This document shows, one piece after another, positions 1-11,422 of a stretch of DNA of 64,000 nucleotides (its first letter is position 1; the number at the start of each line of letters is the position of its first letter). Source of the stretch: Leucobacter musarum subsp. musarum (GTDB lineage Bacteria > Actinomycetota > Actinomycetes > Actinomycetales > Microbacteriaceae); assembly GCF_001273845.1 (NCBI RefSeq), contig NZ_JHBW01000110.1, positions 89,517-153,516 of the forward strand, given 5' to 3'. The position numbers and the translations under genes are program-made. The notes under the pieces were generated by a model, which had not been told where the DNA came from, made no database searches, and was given only the letters and a program-made list of their open reading frames with translations.

Positions 1-758
1 CGGACGAGCGCGACGCGATCCGCATCGATGAAGGCCAGGTGCGTGGCTTCGGAGAATAGCCGCATGTAATCGCGTTCAGCATTCCCGGCGCAGCCGACCT
101 GCGTATAGCCCTGCACCCCCGCGTTGAAACGTCCGGGCAACAGATTGGCTGCCGATGCGGGCTCGCCGTATTCGAGGGCCGGAACCAGCGTCCAACTGCC
201 GGGAGCGCCATTGCACCCGTCAGTCGCGACGAGCTCGGTGTCGGTCGTGAAATCGATCTGAGGCCCGGCGACGGCGTCGATCGGCTGCCACGACCCGACG
301 AGCGAGACGCTGTCGGAGCGTGTGTGATCCAGCGTCATCGCGTCGCCCGTCTCGGTGGTGAGCGTGAGGCGGCCGCCCGCGATCTCGGCCGATGCGGCCT
401 CGGCGACCGTCATCGGGATGTCGACGTTATCGCACCACATGAGGGTCATCGCTTTCGAACCGTGAATCTCGAGCTCACCTGCATCGTCGATCGCCCAGGT
501 GCCATCGAGCCCGTTGCAGCCGTCTGACGCGAACCACAAGCCGTACTGCGTGAACTCGACGAACGCATCCTGATTCGCCGGCTCCGGAGCCTGCCAACGG
601 CCCACGAGTGTGGCGGCTGTCGCCGGCTCGTTCGCGGATGCTTCGTGACGGGAATCGGTGGCCGAGGCTGGGCTGAACGCAACGGCCGCACCCACGCCGC
701 CGAAGGCAATGACACCTGCGAAGAGCATTCCGAGCGCGTGCTTGATCGTCTCTGACAT
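1..758 (-). CDS. Secreted protein with two META/HslJ-like domains (3' part missing)
   Basis: The gene reads leftwards from ATG at 758 and runs off the window without a stop. The first 30 residues contain a hydrophobic export segment (MLFAGVIAFGGVGAAVAF) followed by an Ala/Ser-rich cleavage region (SPASA), so the product is probably exported. Two META-like units follow, the first with SDGCNG near residue 76, the second with TDGCNG near residue 179 and a later VGCAGN. GCN is the hallmark of META/HslJ domains (PF03724), small beta folds often found in envelope or stress proteins. A Shine-Dalgarno GAGGGAG precedes the start. It lies 31 nt after the DUF4870-like gene on the same strand and could be its operon partner. 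The precise function is unknown. Confidence 0.75.
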   Translation of the reverse strand, partial: MSETIKHALGMLFAGVIAFGGVGAAVAFSPASATDSRHEASANEPATAATLVGRWQAPEPANQDAFVEFTQYGLWFASDGCNGLDGTWAIDDAGELEIHGSKAMTLMWCDNVDIPMTVAEAASAEIAGGRLTLTTETGDAMTLDHTRSDSVSLVGSWQPIDAVAGPQIDFTTDTELVATDGCNGAPGSWTLVPALEYGEPASAANLLPGRFNAGVQGYTQVGCAGNAERDYMRLFSEATHLAFIDADRVALV

Positions 759-789
759 GGTTGCTCCCTCGTGCGAAGACGCTTCGATT

Positions 790-1236
790 CTATGGGTGCG
801 TCGAATCGATCAGGTGCGCAGAATTGATCAGTGGAATCGCGGCTCGGGGTCGATAGATGCGGTGCCGGCCGACGATCACGCCGCGGATTGACACCCTGAG
901 GTGCGTACACCACACGATCGCCTGGCACAGCGCAAATAACAAGAAGACCGGAGTGAAGGAAGCGCGGTCGAACATCGTATTGATTGCCACGAAGCACACG
1001 CCCGAGAACGTCAGCATCGTGACCGTCAGCATCCAGTTTGCGGCCCACCGAGTGTTCTCGCGGACGCGTGCATCGACCTCATTGCGGAATCTGACAGCGA
1101 ATACGGAGAGCACAATCGGGGCAATGATCGCCCCGAGTACGGGCACGAACCACAGTAACCCCAGCGCCCACGGCCTCGCGCTGGCGCGGGAAGTAACGGA
1201 ATACGGTTCAGCGCTCGCGCCCGTCGGGTCGCTCAT
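790..1236 (-). CDS. DUF4870-like multi-pass membrane protein
   Basis: A 148-residue protein with about three hydrophobic helices (near residues 23-48, 66-86 and 93-112). The ENTRWAANWMLT stretch after the first helix and the ending G-x2-YR-P-x-AIPLI match the layout of DUF4870/Tic20-like membrane proteins (EHAREALNF and GxxYRYPxxIRLI). Its ATG overlaps the stop of the upstream coiled-coil gene in an ATGA junction (1233-1236), so translation is probably coupled. Role unknown; the context is a cell-surface polysaccharide region. Confidence 0.7.
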   Translation of the reverse strand: MSDPTGASAEPYSVTSRASARPWALGLLWFVPVLGAIIAPIVLSVFAVRFRNEVDARVRENTRWAANWMLTVTMLTFSGVCFVAINTMFDRASFTPVFLLFALCQAIVWCTHLRVSIRGVIVGRHRIYRPRAAIPLINSAHLIDSTHP

Positions 1237-1444
1237 GACTTCGGGGTGAACGATTGCTCCGCAAGATCGATGAGTTCGGCGACGCGCAGACTGTCGCGAC
1301 GCAACTCATCGAGCTCGGCTTCGAGACGCGTGATGCGCTCGCGTTCCACCTGCAGCTCGGCCTGGAGGTGTGCGACGCGCTCAAGCGTGGGGTTGAGCGC
1401 TCGTCGCGCGCGGCTGGCAGCCCGACGGACGATGTTGCGTTCGG

Positions 1445-1448
<4 letters not shown>
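1233..1448 (-). CDS. Small coiled-coil protein, 71 residues
   Basis: A 71-residue, strongly charged protein. After a basic N terminus (RRAASRARRALNP) it is one long predicted helix with heptad-like spacing (LERVAHLQAELQ...ITRLEAELDELRR). It has no export signal or membrane segment. The ATG sits inside ATGA overlaps on both sides (with the stop at 1445 upstream and the start at 1236 downstream), so it is the middle member of a tightly coupled three-gene unit. It may bridge or scaffold the sugar-modifying enzyme upstream and the membrane protein downstream; this is inference from order only. Confidence 0.65.
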
Positions 1449-4340
<2,892 letters not shown>

Positions 4341-4353
4341 CCGCGAACCACTG

Positions 4354-4410
4354 ACGCACGAGTGCCCCGCTGTTCACCCAGCGGGGCACTCGTGCGTGTG
4401 GGGGTCTTTT
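4354..4410 (+). terminator. Intrinsic terminator of glf
   Basis: Perfect 19-bp inverted repeat (4354-4372 with 4379-4397), loop TTCACC, followed by GTGGGGGTCTTTT ending at 4410. It lies 14 nt after the glf stop. Confidence 0.9.
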
Positions 4411-4455
4411 CGTCTCTCTCACCTACCGCGTACTCAGGAATCACTCAGATTCGAC

Positions 4456-4461
4456 TATGCT
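4456..4461 (+). promoter_or_regulatory. Candidate -10 box of the SLH protease gene
   Basis: TATGCT fits TANNNT, about 43 nt before the chosen ATG. No convincing -35 is seen. Confidence 0.35.
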
Positions 4462-4504
4462 GACCCTCGGAGTTTGGGGATTGGCTCTGAGCTTCGGGGA
4501 ACGA

Positions 4505-7048
4505 ATGGGAATGAACGTGAAGTCGATCTGGAGACCACTCGGTGGCGTCGCTTTGGCCGCGCTCCTGGTATTGACCGCGGTGCCCGCGCAGGCTCTGGAC
4601 GCGGTGAACGATGTGACCGGTGCGGAGAGCGCTAGCGCTGATGCACACGGTGACGTGGCGCAGCCGGCAGATGCCGATGCGGTTGATGCGGCTGCCGACG
4701 CCACCGCTGAAAGCGATGGGGCTGCCGGTGGCGTGGACGCTGACGCCGGGGCCACTGCCGATGACGCTGCAGGCGAGACCGCCTCAGACGTGGAAGACGC
4801 CGATGGTGTCAGCGCGAGTGCGGATGGGCACGCACACGATCACGATGCTGCGGCGACGGATGACTCACTGCGCACCGTCGAGCCGGTCGAAGAAGCTGCG
4901 CCGCTTCCGGAACCAGGGGACGTCACGGAGGTGCCTGATACGGTCGTGCTCAACGGCCGCGTCATCCTGCTTCCCGATGAGCCGAGCGTGTCGGAACCCG
5001 GTGCGTCTGTTGGTGGAGGGGTGTTGATCGGTACCGATGATGGCACCTTCGTGCCGGTCGACGCGGATTCGTTCGGCAGCGCGCTGCAGCCCGATGCGCA
5101 GTTCGCGGGAGTGGCGACTCTCAACGCGACGGCGCGAGATGCGGTCGCAGCGAGCCTTGCGGCCTCCGAAACGGGCTCGCTCAGCGCGGACGATGTGCTC
5201 GAGGCGGTCAGTGCATCGGTTGGTGAATCTGAGGAAGCGTTGCCCGTCACCGGTGAAACTGCGGCGCCCGAAGCCGAACCGTTCGCAGAGTCGGGCGATG
5301 CAGCAGGGGCTCCGCTTGGCGGTGCACCGGCAGCGCGCGCGCACACGGTTGACGCGGTCTACTTCACGGGAAGCACGTCGAGTTACGGCAACCGAGCCTT
5401 CACCGAGTCGCAACTGAAGAGTCTCGTCACGCAGTCGGGGAGCTATTGGAAGACACAATCCGATGGTTCGGTGCCGAGCATCACGACCAGTCGCTTCAAG
5501 AAGCTCACTGCAACAGCATCATCGTGCACGCCTTCGTCGCTCTGGACCCAGGCAGCGAAGGCCTACGGAACAAATGCAAACAGCTACACGAATGGGCGGC
5601 ACCTCGTCGTGTTCGTGGACTCGCGGTACGGCTGCAGCATGGCGGGCCTCGCGGGCATCGGAACGAGCATTCACACCGGCGGAACGGTCTGGGTTGATCT
5701 GGGATCCTACGGCGGTCGGGGCACCGCGGCGAACCAGGACACGGTCAATAAGTCGTTGACGACCCTCGCACACGAGCTCGGCCACAATATGAGCCTCGGT
5801 CATGCGCAAGCGCGAGTCTGCTCGGGCACGACCACGGATCAGCGCGTCGGCTGGTATGCCGACTCGCAAAACCCCAATACGCTCCGCGTACTGAAGCCAT
5901 CGGGCAGCCCATGCCAAGACGTCGAATACGGCGATACCTGGAGCCTGATGGGCTCGGGCGGGTCGGCGAACTCAAAGCCCCCGGCCTTGGGTGTCGCGCA
6001 TCGCACCGCGCTCGGCGTGAATCCCTCGGGATCCGTGCGCACGGTTGTCGTGAAGGGAGGACGCTCGCAGACGTTCACCCTGAACGCGCTGGGGAGCGCG
6101 AACGGGCTTCGCGGACTGAAGATCACGAACAACTTCGGCGAAGTCTTCTATGTGGAGTATCGAGGAAGCACCGGCCAGGATTCGCAGTTGATGGGCGGCC
6201 GCTCGTCGTTCGCCTCGCCGTACGGCGGTTCCATCGTCTCGACCGGTGTGCAGGTGTCGAAGAGCTATCCGACGGCTCAGGCTCGGTGGTCGGACGGGGT
6301 ATACCGGCCGTATGCGGCGAAGCGCAGTACATCGCTGACCGCGAATCAGGCCGGGAAGAAGGCGCTCGACTTCAAGGCTGGAACGGTGTCGCTGCCCATC
6401 GACAGCAACGCGCGTGTGCGCGTGACTCAACTCACTTCGACCACAGCGAAGGTCACCGTCGAATTCTCGCCGTTCATCGATATCCCCTACAACCACAAGT
6501 TCGGGACCGAGATCAACTGGATGAGTTCGTCGGGCCTGTCGACCGGCATCAATGCCGGATCTGGTCTGCGCAAGTACGACGCGAAGTCGAACGTGACGCG
6601 TGAAGCGATGGCCGCGTTCCTCTATCGCCTCAACACCCCGAAGGGTGCGACGGCGCCGAAGGGGTACAAGATTCCGAAGAAGTCGCCGTTCATCGACGTG
6701 CCGACGAACCATAAGTTCTACAAAGAGATCGCGTGGATGTACACGTCGAAGCTGTCCACGGGCATCTCGACGCCCAGCGGTCGCGCCTACGCCCCCAAAT
6801 CGGGTGTGACGCGTGAAGCGATGGCGGCGTTCCTCTACCGCATGGACAAGTCGACCTACAAGGGCGCCTCGACGTCGCAATTCTCGGATGTGCGTCGCGG
6901 TGACAAGTTCTACAAGGAGATCTCCTGGATGTACCAGTCCGGGCTCTCCACCGGTGTGAAGCAGCCGTCGGGCAAGCCGCAGTACCAGCCGAAGAACAAC
7001 GTATCCCGTGAGGCCATGGCGGCGTTCATCTACCGCTACAAGCACTAA
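4505..7048 (+). CDS. Secreted SLH-anchored zinc metalloprotease
   Basis: An 847-residue protein. The start is taken at ATG 4505 behind GGGGA; ATG 4511 is an alternative. Residues 1-30 are a signal peptide (ALLVLTAVPAQA). About 250 residues of Ala/Asp/Glu-rich, low-complexity acidic linker follow. From about 280 to 530 lies a metzincin-like peptidase: zinc site HELGHNMSLGH near 422 and a Met-turn candidate YGDTWSLMG about 60 residues later. In the usual metzincin HExxHxxGxxH the eighth position is Gly; here it is Ser. The C terminus carries three S-layer-homology repeats (about 655, 728 and 793), each with F-x-D-x-P/R, EI-x-WM and LSTG. It probably sits on the outer wall; the substrate is unknown. 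Confidence 0.85.
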   Translation: MGMNVKSIWRPLGGVALAALLVLTAVPAQALDAVNDVTGAESASADAHGDVAQPADADAVDAAADATAESDGAAGGVDADAGATADDAAGETASDVEDADGVSASADGHAHDHDAAATDDSLRTVEPVEEAAPLPEPGDVTEVPDTVVLNGRVILLPDEPSVSEPGASVGGGVLIGTDDGTFVPVDADSFGSALQPDAQFAGVATLNATARDAVAASLAASETGSLSADDVLEAVSASVGESEEALPVTGETAAPEAEPFAESGDAAGAPLGGAPAARAHTVDAVYFTGSTSSYGNRAFTESQLKSLVTQSGSYWKTQSDGSVPSITTSRFKKLTATASSCTPSSLWTQAAKAYGTNANSYTNGRHLVVFVDSRYGCSMAGLAGIGTSIHTGGTVWVDLGSYGGRGTAANQDTVNKSLTTLAHELGHNMSLGHAQARVCSGTTTDQRVGWYADSQNPNTLRVLKPSGSPCQDVEYGDTWSLMGSGGSANSKPPALGVAHRTALGVNPSGSVRTVVVKGGRSQTFTLNALGSANGLRGLKITNNFGEVFYVEYRGSTGQDSQLMGGRSSFASPYGGSIVSTGVQVSKSYPTAQARWSDGVYRPYAAKRSTSLTANQAGKKALDFKAGTVSLPIDSNARVRVTQLTSTTAKVTVEFSPFIDIPYNHKFGTEINWMSSSGLSTGINAGSGLRKYDAKSNVTREAMAAFLYRLNTPKGATAPKGYKIPKKSPFIDVPTNHKFYKEIAWMYTSKLSTGISTPSGRAYAPKSGVTREAMAAFLYRMDKSTYKGASTSQFSDVRRGDKFYKEISWMYQSGLSTGVKQPSGKPQYQPKNNVSREAMAAFIYRYKH

Positions 7049-7055
7049 GCGAACG

Positions 7056-7101
7056 GCAACGGCCCCGAATCTCCTGAAGGAGGTTCGGGGCCGTTGCGTT
7101 T
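7056..7101. terminator. Bidirectional terminator between protease gene and glfT2
   Basis: A long hairpin with a 14-bp perfect outer stem (7056-7069 with 7084-7097) and a further paired inner part, in the gap between convergent genes. GTTT follows on the plus strand. Confidence 0.8.
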
Positions 7102-7123
7102 CCTACGAGGCGCCTGGCCGGGC

Positions 7124-9028
7124 TCAGCGGCCTTCGAACGTACGCTTCCACTCGTCGACCGAGGTGATCTTCGGAAGAGCGGCGCGGTATTCCGCTGCTA
7201 GCCGATCCCAGTTCTTCTCGATCTCGCGGGTGAGCGCGCGCGACTCCTTGAGGAGACGGCGGAACTTCGCGCGGTCGTGCCGGTACCACATCTTGCCGCT
7301 GCCGTCGGCGGCGCCGACGATCACGCTGGAGTGGTACGGGATGCGCCACCACAGTGCGTCGGCCTTCGCGTACTCGAGTTCCGGGGTCCGCGCGTCGGCT
7401 TCGTTGACCGTGCGACGCCAATGCTTCGGCAGCATGCGTGCGGTGAAGGCCGCGAGGCGCACTCCGGTCGGGTAGTCATTCGGCTTCTCGAGGAGCGGCA
7501 ATGCGCGCCCGCCGCGGGCGTGAGGCGTTTCGGGGTCGCCAGGTCGGTACACCTTCGTCTCGGGGAACTCTGCGGCCCGGGCGCGGGCCTCGGGCATCAC
7601 CCGCGAGAGATCGTCGTGGAGCCCCTCCGGCCCGCGCAGCACCGAACGCATGCCATCGACGGCGAGTTGCGTCGCGTAGTACTGCATGTTGAGCAGCTTC
7701 TTGATGTCTTGGCGGCCGCTGTTCTGCAAGAGCTTGCCGCCGCCCTGCTGGTCGGAGTGCAACAGCCCAGCGATGATGCGGTTGCGCGTGTGGAAGTAGG
7801 CCTGCCAGTCTTGCGAATCGTCTTTGTCGAGCCACGAGATGTGCCACAGTGCGACGCCCGGCAGCGATACCGTGCGGTACCCGGCGTCGCGCGCGCGAAG
7901 CCCGTACTCAGCGTCGTCCCACTTGATGAACACGGGGAGCGAGAGCCCGATCTCCGCGATGATCTTCTTCGGGATCATGCACATCCACCAGCCGTTGTAA
8001 TCGGCGTCGAGTCGCGCGTGCATCCACTTCGTCTGGCGCAGGTTGCGCTTGCGGAAGTCGTGACGGAACTGCTCTTCGAACGACGGGCCCCACATGAACG
8101 GCCCTGGGCGCACGACCTCCGACCACGCGTGCAGCACGGGCTTGTCGAGCAGGTCGAACATGTGCCCGCCGACGATGACCGGGGTGCGGCTGAACCGGCC
8201 GAACTGGAGGGCGCGAAGGGCGCTCTCGGTCTCGAACTCGACGTCGTCGTCGAGCAGCAGGAGGAAGTCGGTGTCTTCGCGCTCCAGCGTCTCGGCCATC
8301 GATCGAGCGAAGCCGCCCGAGCCGCCGAGGTTGCCCTGCTCAATGACCTGCAGCTTTTCGCCCAGCGCAGCCGCGACGTCGTCGTACCCCTGCTCGTCGC
8401 GCACCTTCTGTGTGCCCTGATCGACGAGGAAGATGCGGTCGATGCCCTCGAGCAACTCCGGGTTCTCGGAGATGTTGCGCAGGGTACCGACGCAGTAGTC
8501 GGGCTTGTTGTAGGTCGTCATGCCGAGGCTCAGCTTGCCGGTCTCCACGGCTTCGGCCTCGGTCGACCAGCGGCCGCCGTCGAGTACCAGATCTTCCATG
8601 CTGGCGATGAGGTCGAACCAGTACCAGCCGCCGTCGCTGAATGAGCGCAGCGGCAGGTCGAACGTCGAGGTGGCCTCGCCGGTCACGCTGCGGGAGTCGA
8701 CGCGCTGCTGCACCCCAGACGCGTTCGAGCGGTAGACGATGATGGTGCCGGGGCCAGTGGTGCGCAGTTCGAGCTGCACCTGGTCGACGACCGTCCACCG
8801 CTGCCAGTACGACGCCGGGAACGCGTTGAAGTAGCTGGCGAACGAGACGCGATTGCCCGACCGCACCCGAGTGCTGTCGCGCGAGAGCACGTTGTCGATG
8901 TGCGCGTTCTCGCTGAGGCGCACCGGCTTGCTGCGCACGGTCGTCCACGTCTCGGCGTCGGCATAGAGCGGCAGGACGTCTGGGTCCTTGGCAACGGGGA
9001 ACACAACGTTCTGCAGAATGGTCGGCAT
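7124..9028 (-). CDS. glfT2: Galactofuranosyltransferase GlfT2
   Basis: A 634-residue GT2-family glycosyltransferase, the usual length for GlfT2. It polymerises galactofuranose from UDP-Galf on a membrane-linked acceptor at the inner face of the membrane. An N-terminal beta-rich domain (about 1-160) precedes the catalytic fold. The metal-binding DDD lies at 260-262 (LLLLDDDVEF), WDD at 370-372 (KWDDAEYG) and the catalytic-site His at 396 (LWHISW), matching D256-D258, D372 and H413 of the mycobacterial enzyme. The region after about 440 is the GlfT2 C-terminal domain. The start ATG 9028 has GAGAGG upstream. It works with Glf encoded at 3195-4340. Confidence 0.93.
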   Translation of the reverse strand: MPTILQNVVFPVAKDPDVLPLYADAETWTTVRSKPVRLSENAHIDNVLSRDSTRVRSGNRVSFASYFNAFPASYWQRWTVVDQVQLELRTTGPGTIIVYRSNASGVQQRVDSRSVTGEATSTFDLPLRSFSDGGWYWFDLIASMEDLVLDGGRWSTEAEAVETGKLSLGMTTYNKPDYCVGTLRNISENPELLEGIDRIFLVDQGTQKVRDEQGYDDVAAALGEKLQVIEQGNLGGSGGFARSMAETLEREDTDFLLLLDDDVEFETESALRALQFGRFSRTPVIVGGHMFDLLDKPVLHAWSEVVRPGPFMWGPSFEEQFRHDFRKRNLRQTKWMHARLDADYNGWWMCMIPKKIIAEIGLSLPVFIKWDDAEYGLRARDAGYRTVSLPGVALWHISWLDKDDSQDWQAYFHTRNRIIAGLLHSDQQGGGKLLQNSGRQDIKKLLNMQYYATQLAVDGMRSVLRGPEGLHDDLSRVMPEARARAAEFPETKVYRPGDPETPHARGGRALPLLEKPNDYPTGVRLAAFTARMLPKHWRRTVNEADARTPELEYAKADALWWRIPYHSSVIVGAADGSGKMWYRHDRAKFRRLLKESRALTREIEKNWDRLAAEYRAALPKITSVDEWKRTFEGR

Positions 9029-9156
9029 CGGGAACGAGCCTCTCTCGGCGTGCGGCGGTCGGAGTACCGGGTCAGTCTACCGGCGCGCACTGGTGTCGAT
9101 ACTGGGGCGCCGCTGGAGTCGAGAGCCGCTGGAGTGAGCTGGGGGCCGTCTCCGAT

Positions 9157-9247
9157 TGCTCGTACGAGCACTTCTGGGCACACTTTCTGCTCATGTGAGC
9201 AAAGCGATGCTCATAAGTTGTAACACGCTCGTAACCGCACCTACGCT
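9157..9247 (+). promoter_or_regulatory. Operator-promoter region of the sugar operon
   Basis: The palindrome TGCTCGTACGAGCA (9157-9170, perfect) and the related TGCTCATGTGAGCA (9188-9201, 6-bp arms) are centred 31 bp apart, about three helical turns. A further half-site TGCTCA lies at 9208-9213. Downstream, TTGTAA (9218-9223) and TACGCT (9242-9247), 18 bp apart, make a good promoter. The sites probably bind the SorC-family regulator encoded in the operon; that is inferred, not shown. Confidence 0.65.
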
Positions 9248-9284
9248 TCCCGAGGGACACCAGTTACTGATCAAGGAGGCTCAG

Positions 9285-10274
9285 GTGAAACTTCGGAAAA
9301 CAGGTCTGCTCGTGGCAGGCTTCGCTGCAGCGGCACTCATGCTGTCGGGCTGCTCGGTTTCGACCACCCCGGGGGGTGGCAGCGGAGATGAGGCGGGTTC
9401 GTCGAGCGACGAGCTCTCGATCGGCTTCAGCCAGGCGACACAGCAGTCGCCGTTCTACGTGGAACTCGGCGAGGGCGTGAAGAACGCCGCCGAGAGCAAC
9501 GGTGCGTCGCTCGAGTACGTCGATGCCAACGGCGACGTGACGAAGCAGAACAACGACATCGAAGACCTCATCACCCGTGGCGTCGACGTGCTGCTCATCA
9601 ACCCGGTCGACCCGCAGGGCATTGCGCCGAGCATCGCATCGGCAAAGGCCGCAGGCATTCCCGTGGTCACGGTCGACCGCTCGGCCGAAGGCGCCGCGGC
9701 ACATGTGGGCCGCGACAACGTCGCCATGGGTGAGCTTGTGGGCGAAGCCGTGAGCGACGCGCTCGGCGACGCCGGTGGCAAGATCATCGAGATCCAGGGC
9801 GACGCCGGCGGAACGGTGGCGATGGATCGCTCCGAGGGATTCCACCGCGCCTTCGAGGGCAACGACGCCGTGCAGATCGTGGCCGGCCCGTATGCCGAGT
9901 ACATCCGCGCGAATGCGGTCACCGCGATGCAGGATCTGCTGCAGGCGAACCCCGATGTGAAGGTCGTCTACGCGCACAACGATGACATGGCGCTCGGTGC
10001 GCTTCAGGTGCTTCGCGAGAGCGGTCGAGAAGACGTGCTCGTCGCAGGGGTCGACGGCCTCATGGAAGCGGTCAAGGCGATCGCCGATGGCAAGCAGTAC
10101 GTTGCGACCTCGCTGAACGACCCGATCGCGCTCGGGCGCACGGCCGCCGAAACCGCGCTCTCGGCCGCCGCCGGCGACGACGTCGAGGCCGAGATCGACG
10201 CGGGCACCGAGCTCGTGACCGCGAAGAACGCTGCCGACTACGTCGGCGACACCCTGTTCGCCGAGTCCAAGTAG
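9285..10274 (+). CDS. Sugar ABC transporter substrate-binding lipoprotein
   Basis: A 329-residue protein of the RbsB/periplasmic-binding-protein-like family (Peripla_BP_4). The start is GTG 9285 with AGGAGG five bases upstream; a longer ATG frame has no such signal. The lipoprotein signal ends in LSGC (Cys about 23), so it is membrane-anchored outside the cell. The binding fold begins at LSIGFSQATQQSPFY and has the family hinge blocks D-x-LLINPVDPQG, VVTVDRSAEG and AHNDDMALGALQ. First gene of the operon; captures the sugar for the RbsA/RbsC-type transporter. The ligand cannot be read from sequence. Confidence 0.92.
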   Translation: MKLRKTGLLVAGFAAAALMLSGCSVSTTPGGGSGDEAGSSSDELSIGFSQATQQSPFYVELGEGVKNAAESNGASLEYVDANGDVTKQNNDIEDLITRGVDVLLINPVDPQGIAPSIASAKAAGIPVVTVDRSAEGAAAHVGRDNVAMGELVGEAVSDALGDAGGKIIEIQGDAGGTVAMDRSEGFHRAFEGNDAVQIVAGPYAEYIRANAVTAMQDLLQANPDVKVVYAHNDDMALGALQVLRESGREDVLVAGVDGLMEAVKAIADGKQYVATSLNDPIALGRTAAETALSAAAGDDVEAEIDAGTELVTAKNAADYVGDTLFAESK

Positions 10275-10285
10275 GCCCCGGCGAC

Positions 10286-10319
10286 GCAGCGATCGGGGCG
10301 GGCAGGCCCCGATCGCTGC
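10286..10319 (+). other. Intercistronic stem-loop after the binding-protein gene
   Basis: A 14-bp perfect stem (10286-10299 with 10306-10319) with a 6-nt loop and no T-run, placed 11 nt after the stop. Such structures in transporter operons often protect the binding-protein mRNA or attenuate read-through. Confidence 0.65.
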
Positions 10320-10356
10320 ACCGCACAGATTTGCTGCCCCTGGAGGAGAAGAGAAC

Positions 10357-11400
10357 ATGACGCGAACGATGACCGCTGCGGTCATGCACGAGCCCGGCGA
10401 TATCCGCGTTGAGCAGGTGCCGGTCCCCGAGATCACCGAGGGTGACGTGCTGCTGCGGGTCGAGGCCTGCGGCGTCTGCGGATCCGACATTCCGCGCATG
10501 AATTTTGCCGGTGCCTACTACACCCCCATCATCTGCGGTCACGAGTTCTCGGGCACGATCGTCGAGGTCGGCGACGCGGTCGAGGGCCTCGCGGTCGGGC
10601 AGCTGGTCACGGTGCCCCCGCTCATTCCTTGCTACACCTGCGACAGCTGCCTGGCGGGGCACTTCAGTCTCTGCGAGGACTACGGCTACTTCGGAAGCCG
10701 GCAAGAGGGCGCCTACGCGCAGTACGTCGCGGTGAACGCCGCAAATGCGTTCCCCATGCCCGAGGGCGTTGACCCCCGAGCAGCCGCAATGATGGATCCG
10801 TCAGCCATCGCGCTCCACGCCATTTACCGCACGAAGCTCGGGGCTGGAAGCCGAGTCGCTGTGACTGGTGCCGGGCCGATCGGCCTGTTCGCGATTCAGT
10901 GGGCTCGCCTGCTCGGTGCCACCGAGGTGCTCGCCGTCGACCTGAGCCCGGAGAAAGCGGCGATGGCTCGTGAAGCCGGCGCCACGATGACGGCGAACAA
11001 CGACGCTGAGGCCCTCGATCAGGCGGGCCTGGGATTCGACGTCGTCATCGAGTCGGCCGGTGCTGCGCAGACGGTCGCGCTGGCGACCCAGCTCACCGCG
11101 CGACACGGCGAGGCGGTGTTCATCGGGATCCCCCACACGCCGGTCGAACTCGCGAAGAGCACCTTCAGTCACTTCCTGCGCCGTGAGGCATCGCTGCACG
11201 GCAGCTGGAACTCGTTCTCCGCGCCGTTCCCCGGCCGCGAATGGGTGGAATCGGCGCGAGCCTTCGCCGACGGTTCATTGAAGTGGGAGTTTATGATCAC
11301 TCACGAGCTCGGGCTCGAAGCGCTTCCTGAAACCATGAGGCAGCTCGGTGAGCGCTCCATCTTCAGTTCGAAGGTGCTCTTCATGCCGAACCAGGGCTGA
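10357..11400 (+). CDS. Zinc alcohol dehydrogenase, galactitol-1-phosphate dehydrogenase-like
   Basis: A 347-residue medium-chain dehydrogenase. Catalytic zinc ligands appear in CGVCGSD and GHEFSG. The structural zinc loop is C-x2-C-x2-C-x7-C in PCYTCDSCLAGHFSLC, and the Rossmann motif is GAGPIG. The run PPLIPCYTCDSC...GHFSLC..Y.YFGSRQEGAYAQY follows E. coli GatD closely, so it should oxidise a sugar alcohol or its phosphate to a ketose with NAD(P). The start is ATG 10357 behind GGAGGAG. In this operon, with a kinase just downstream, it may act before or after phosphorylation; the substrate is unknown. Confidence 0.85.
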   Translation: MTRTMTAAVMHEPGDIRVEQVPVPEITEGDVLLRVEACGVCGSDIPRMNFAGAYYTPIICGHEFSGTIVEVGDAVEGLAVGQLVTVPPLIPCYTCDSCLAGHFSLCEDYGYFGSRQEGAYAQYVAVNAANAFPMPEGVDPRAAAMMDPSAIALHAIYRTKLGAGSRVAVTGAGPIGLFAIQWARLLGATEVLAVDLSPEKAAMAREAGATMTANNDAEALDQAGLGFDVVIESAGAAQTVALATQLTARHGEAVFIGIPHTPVELAKSTFSHFLRREASLHGSWNSFSAPFPGREWVESARAFADGSLKWEFMITHELGLEALPETMRQLGERSIFSSKVLFMPNQG

Positions 11401-11422
11401 AGCGCAGCAGGAGGCAGACAAC

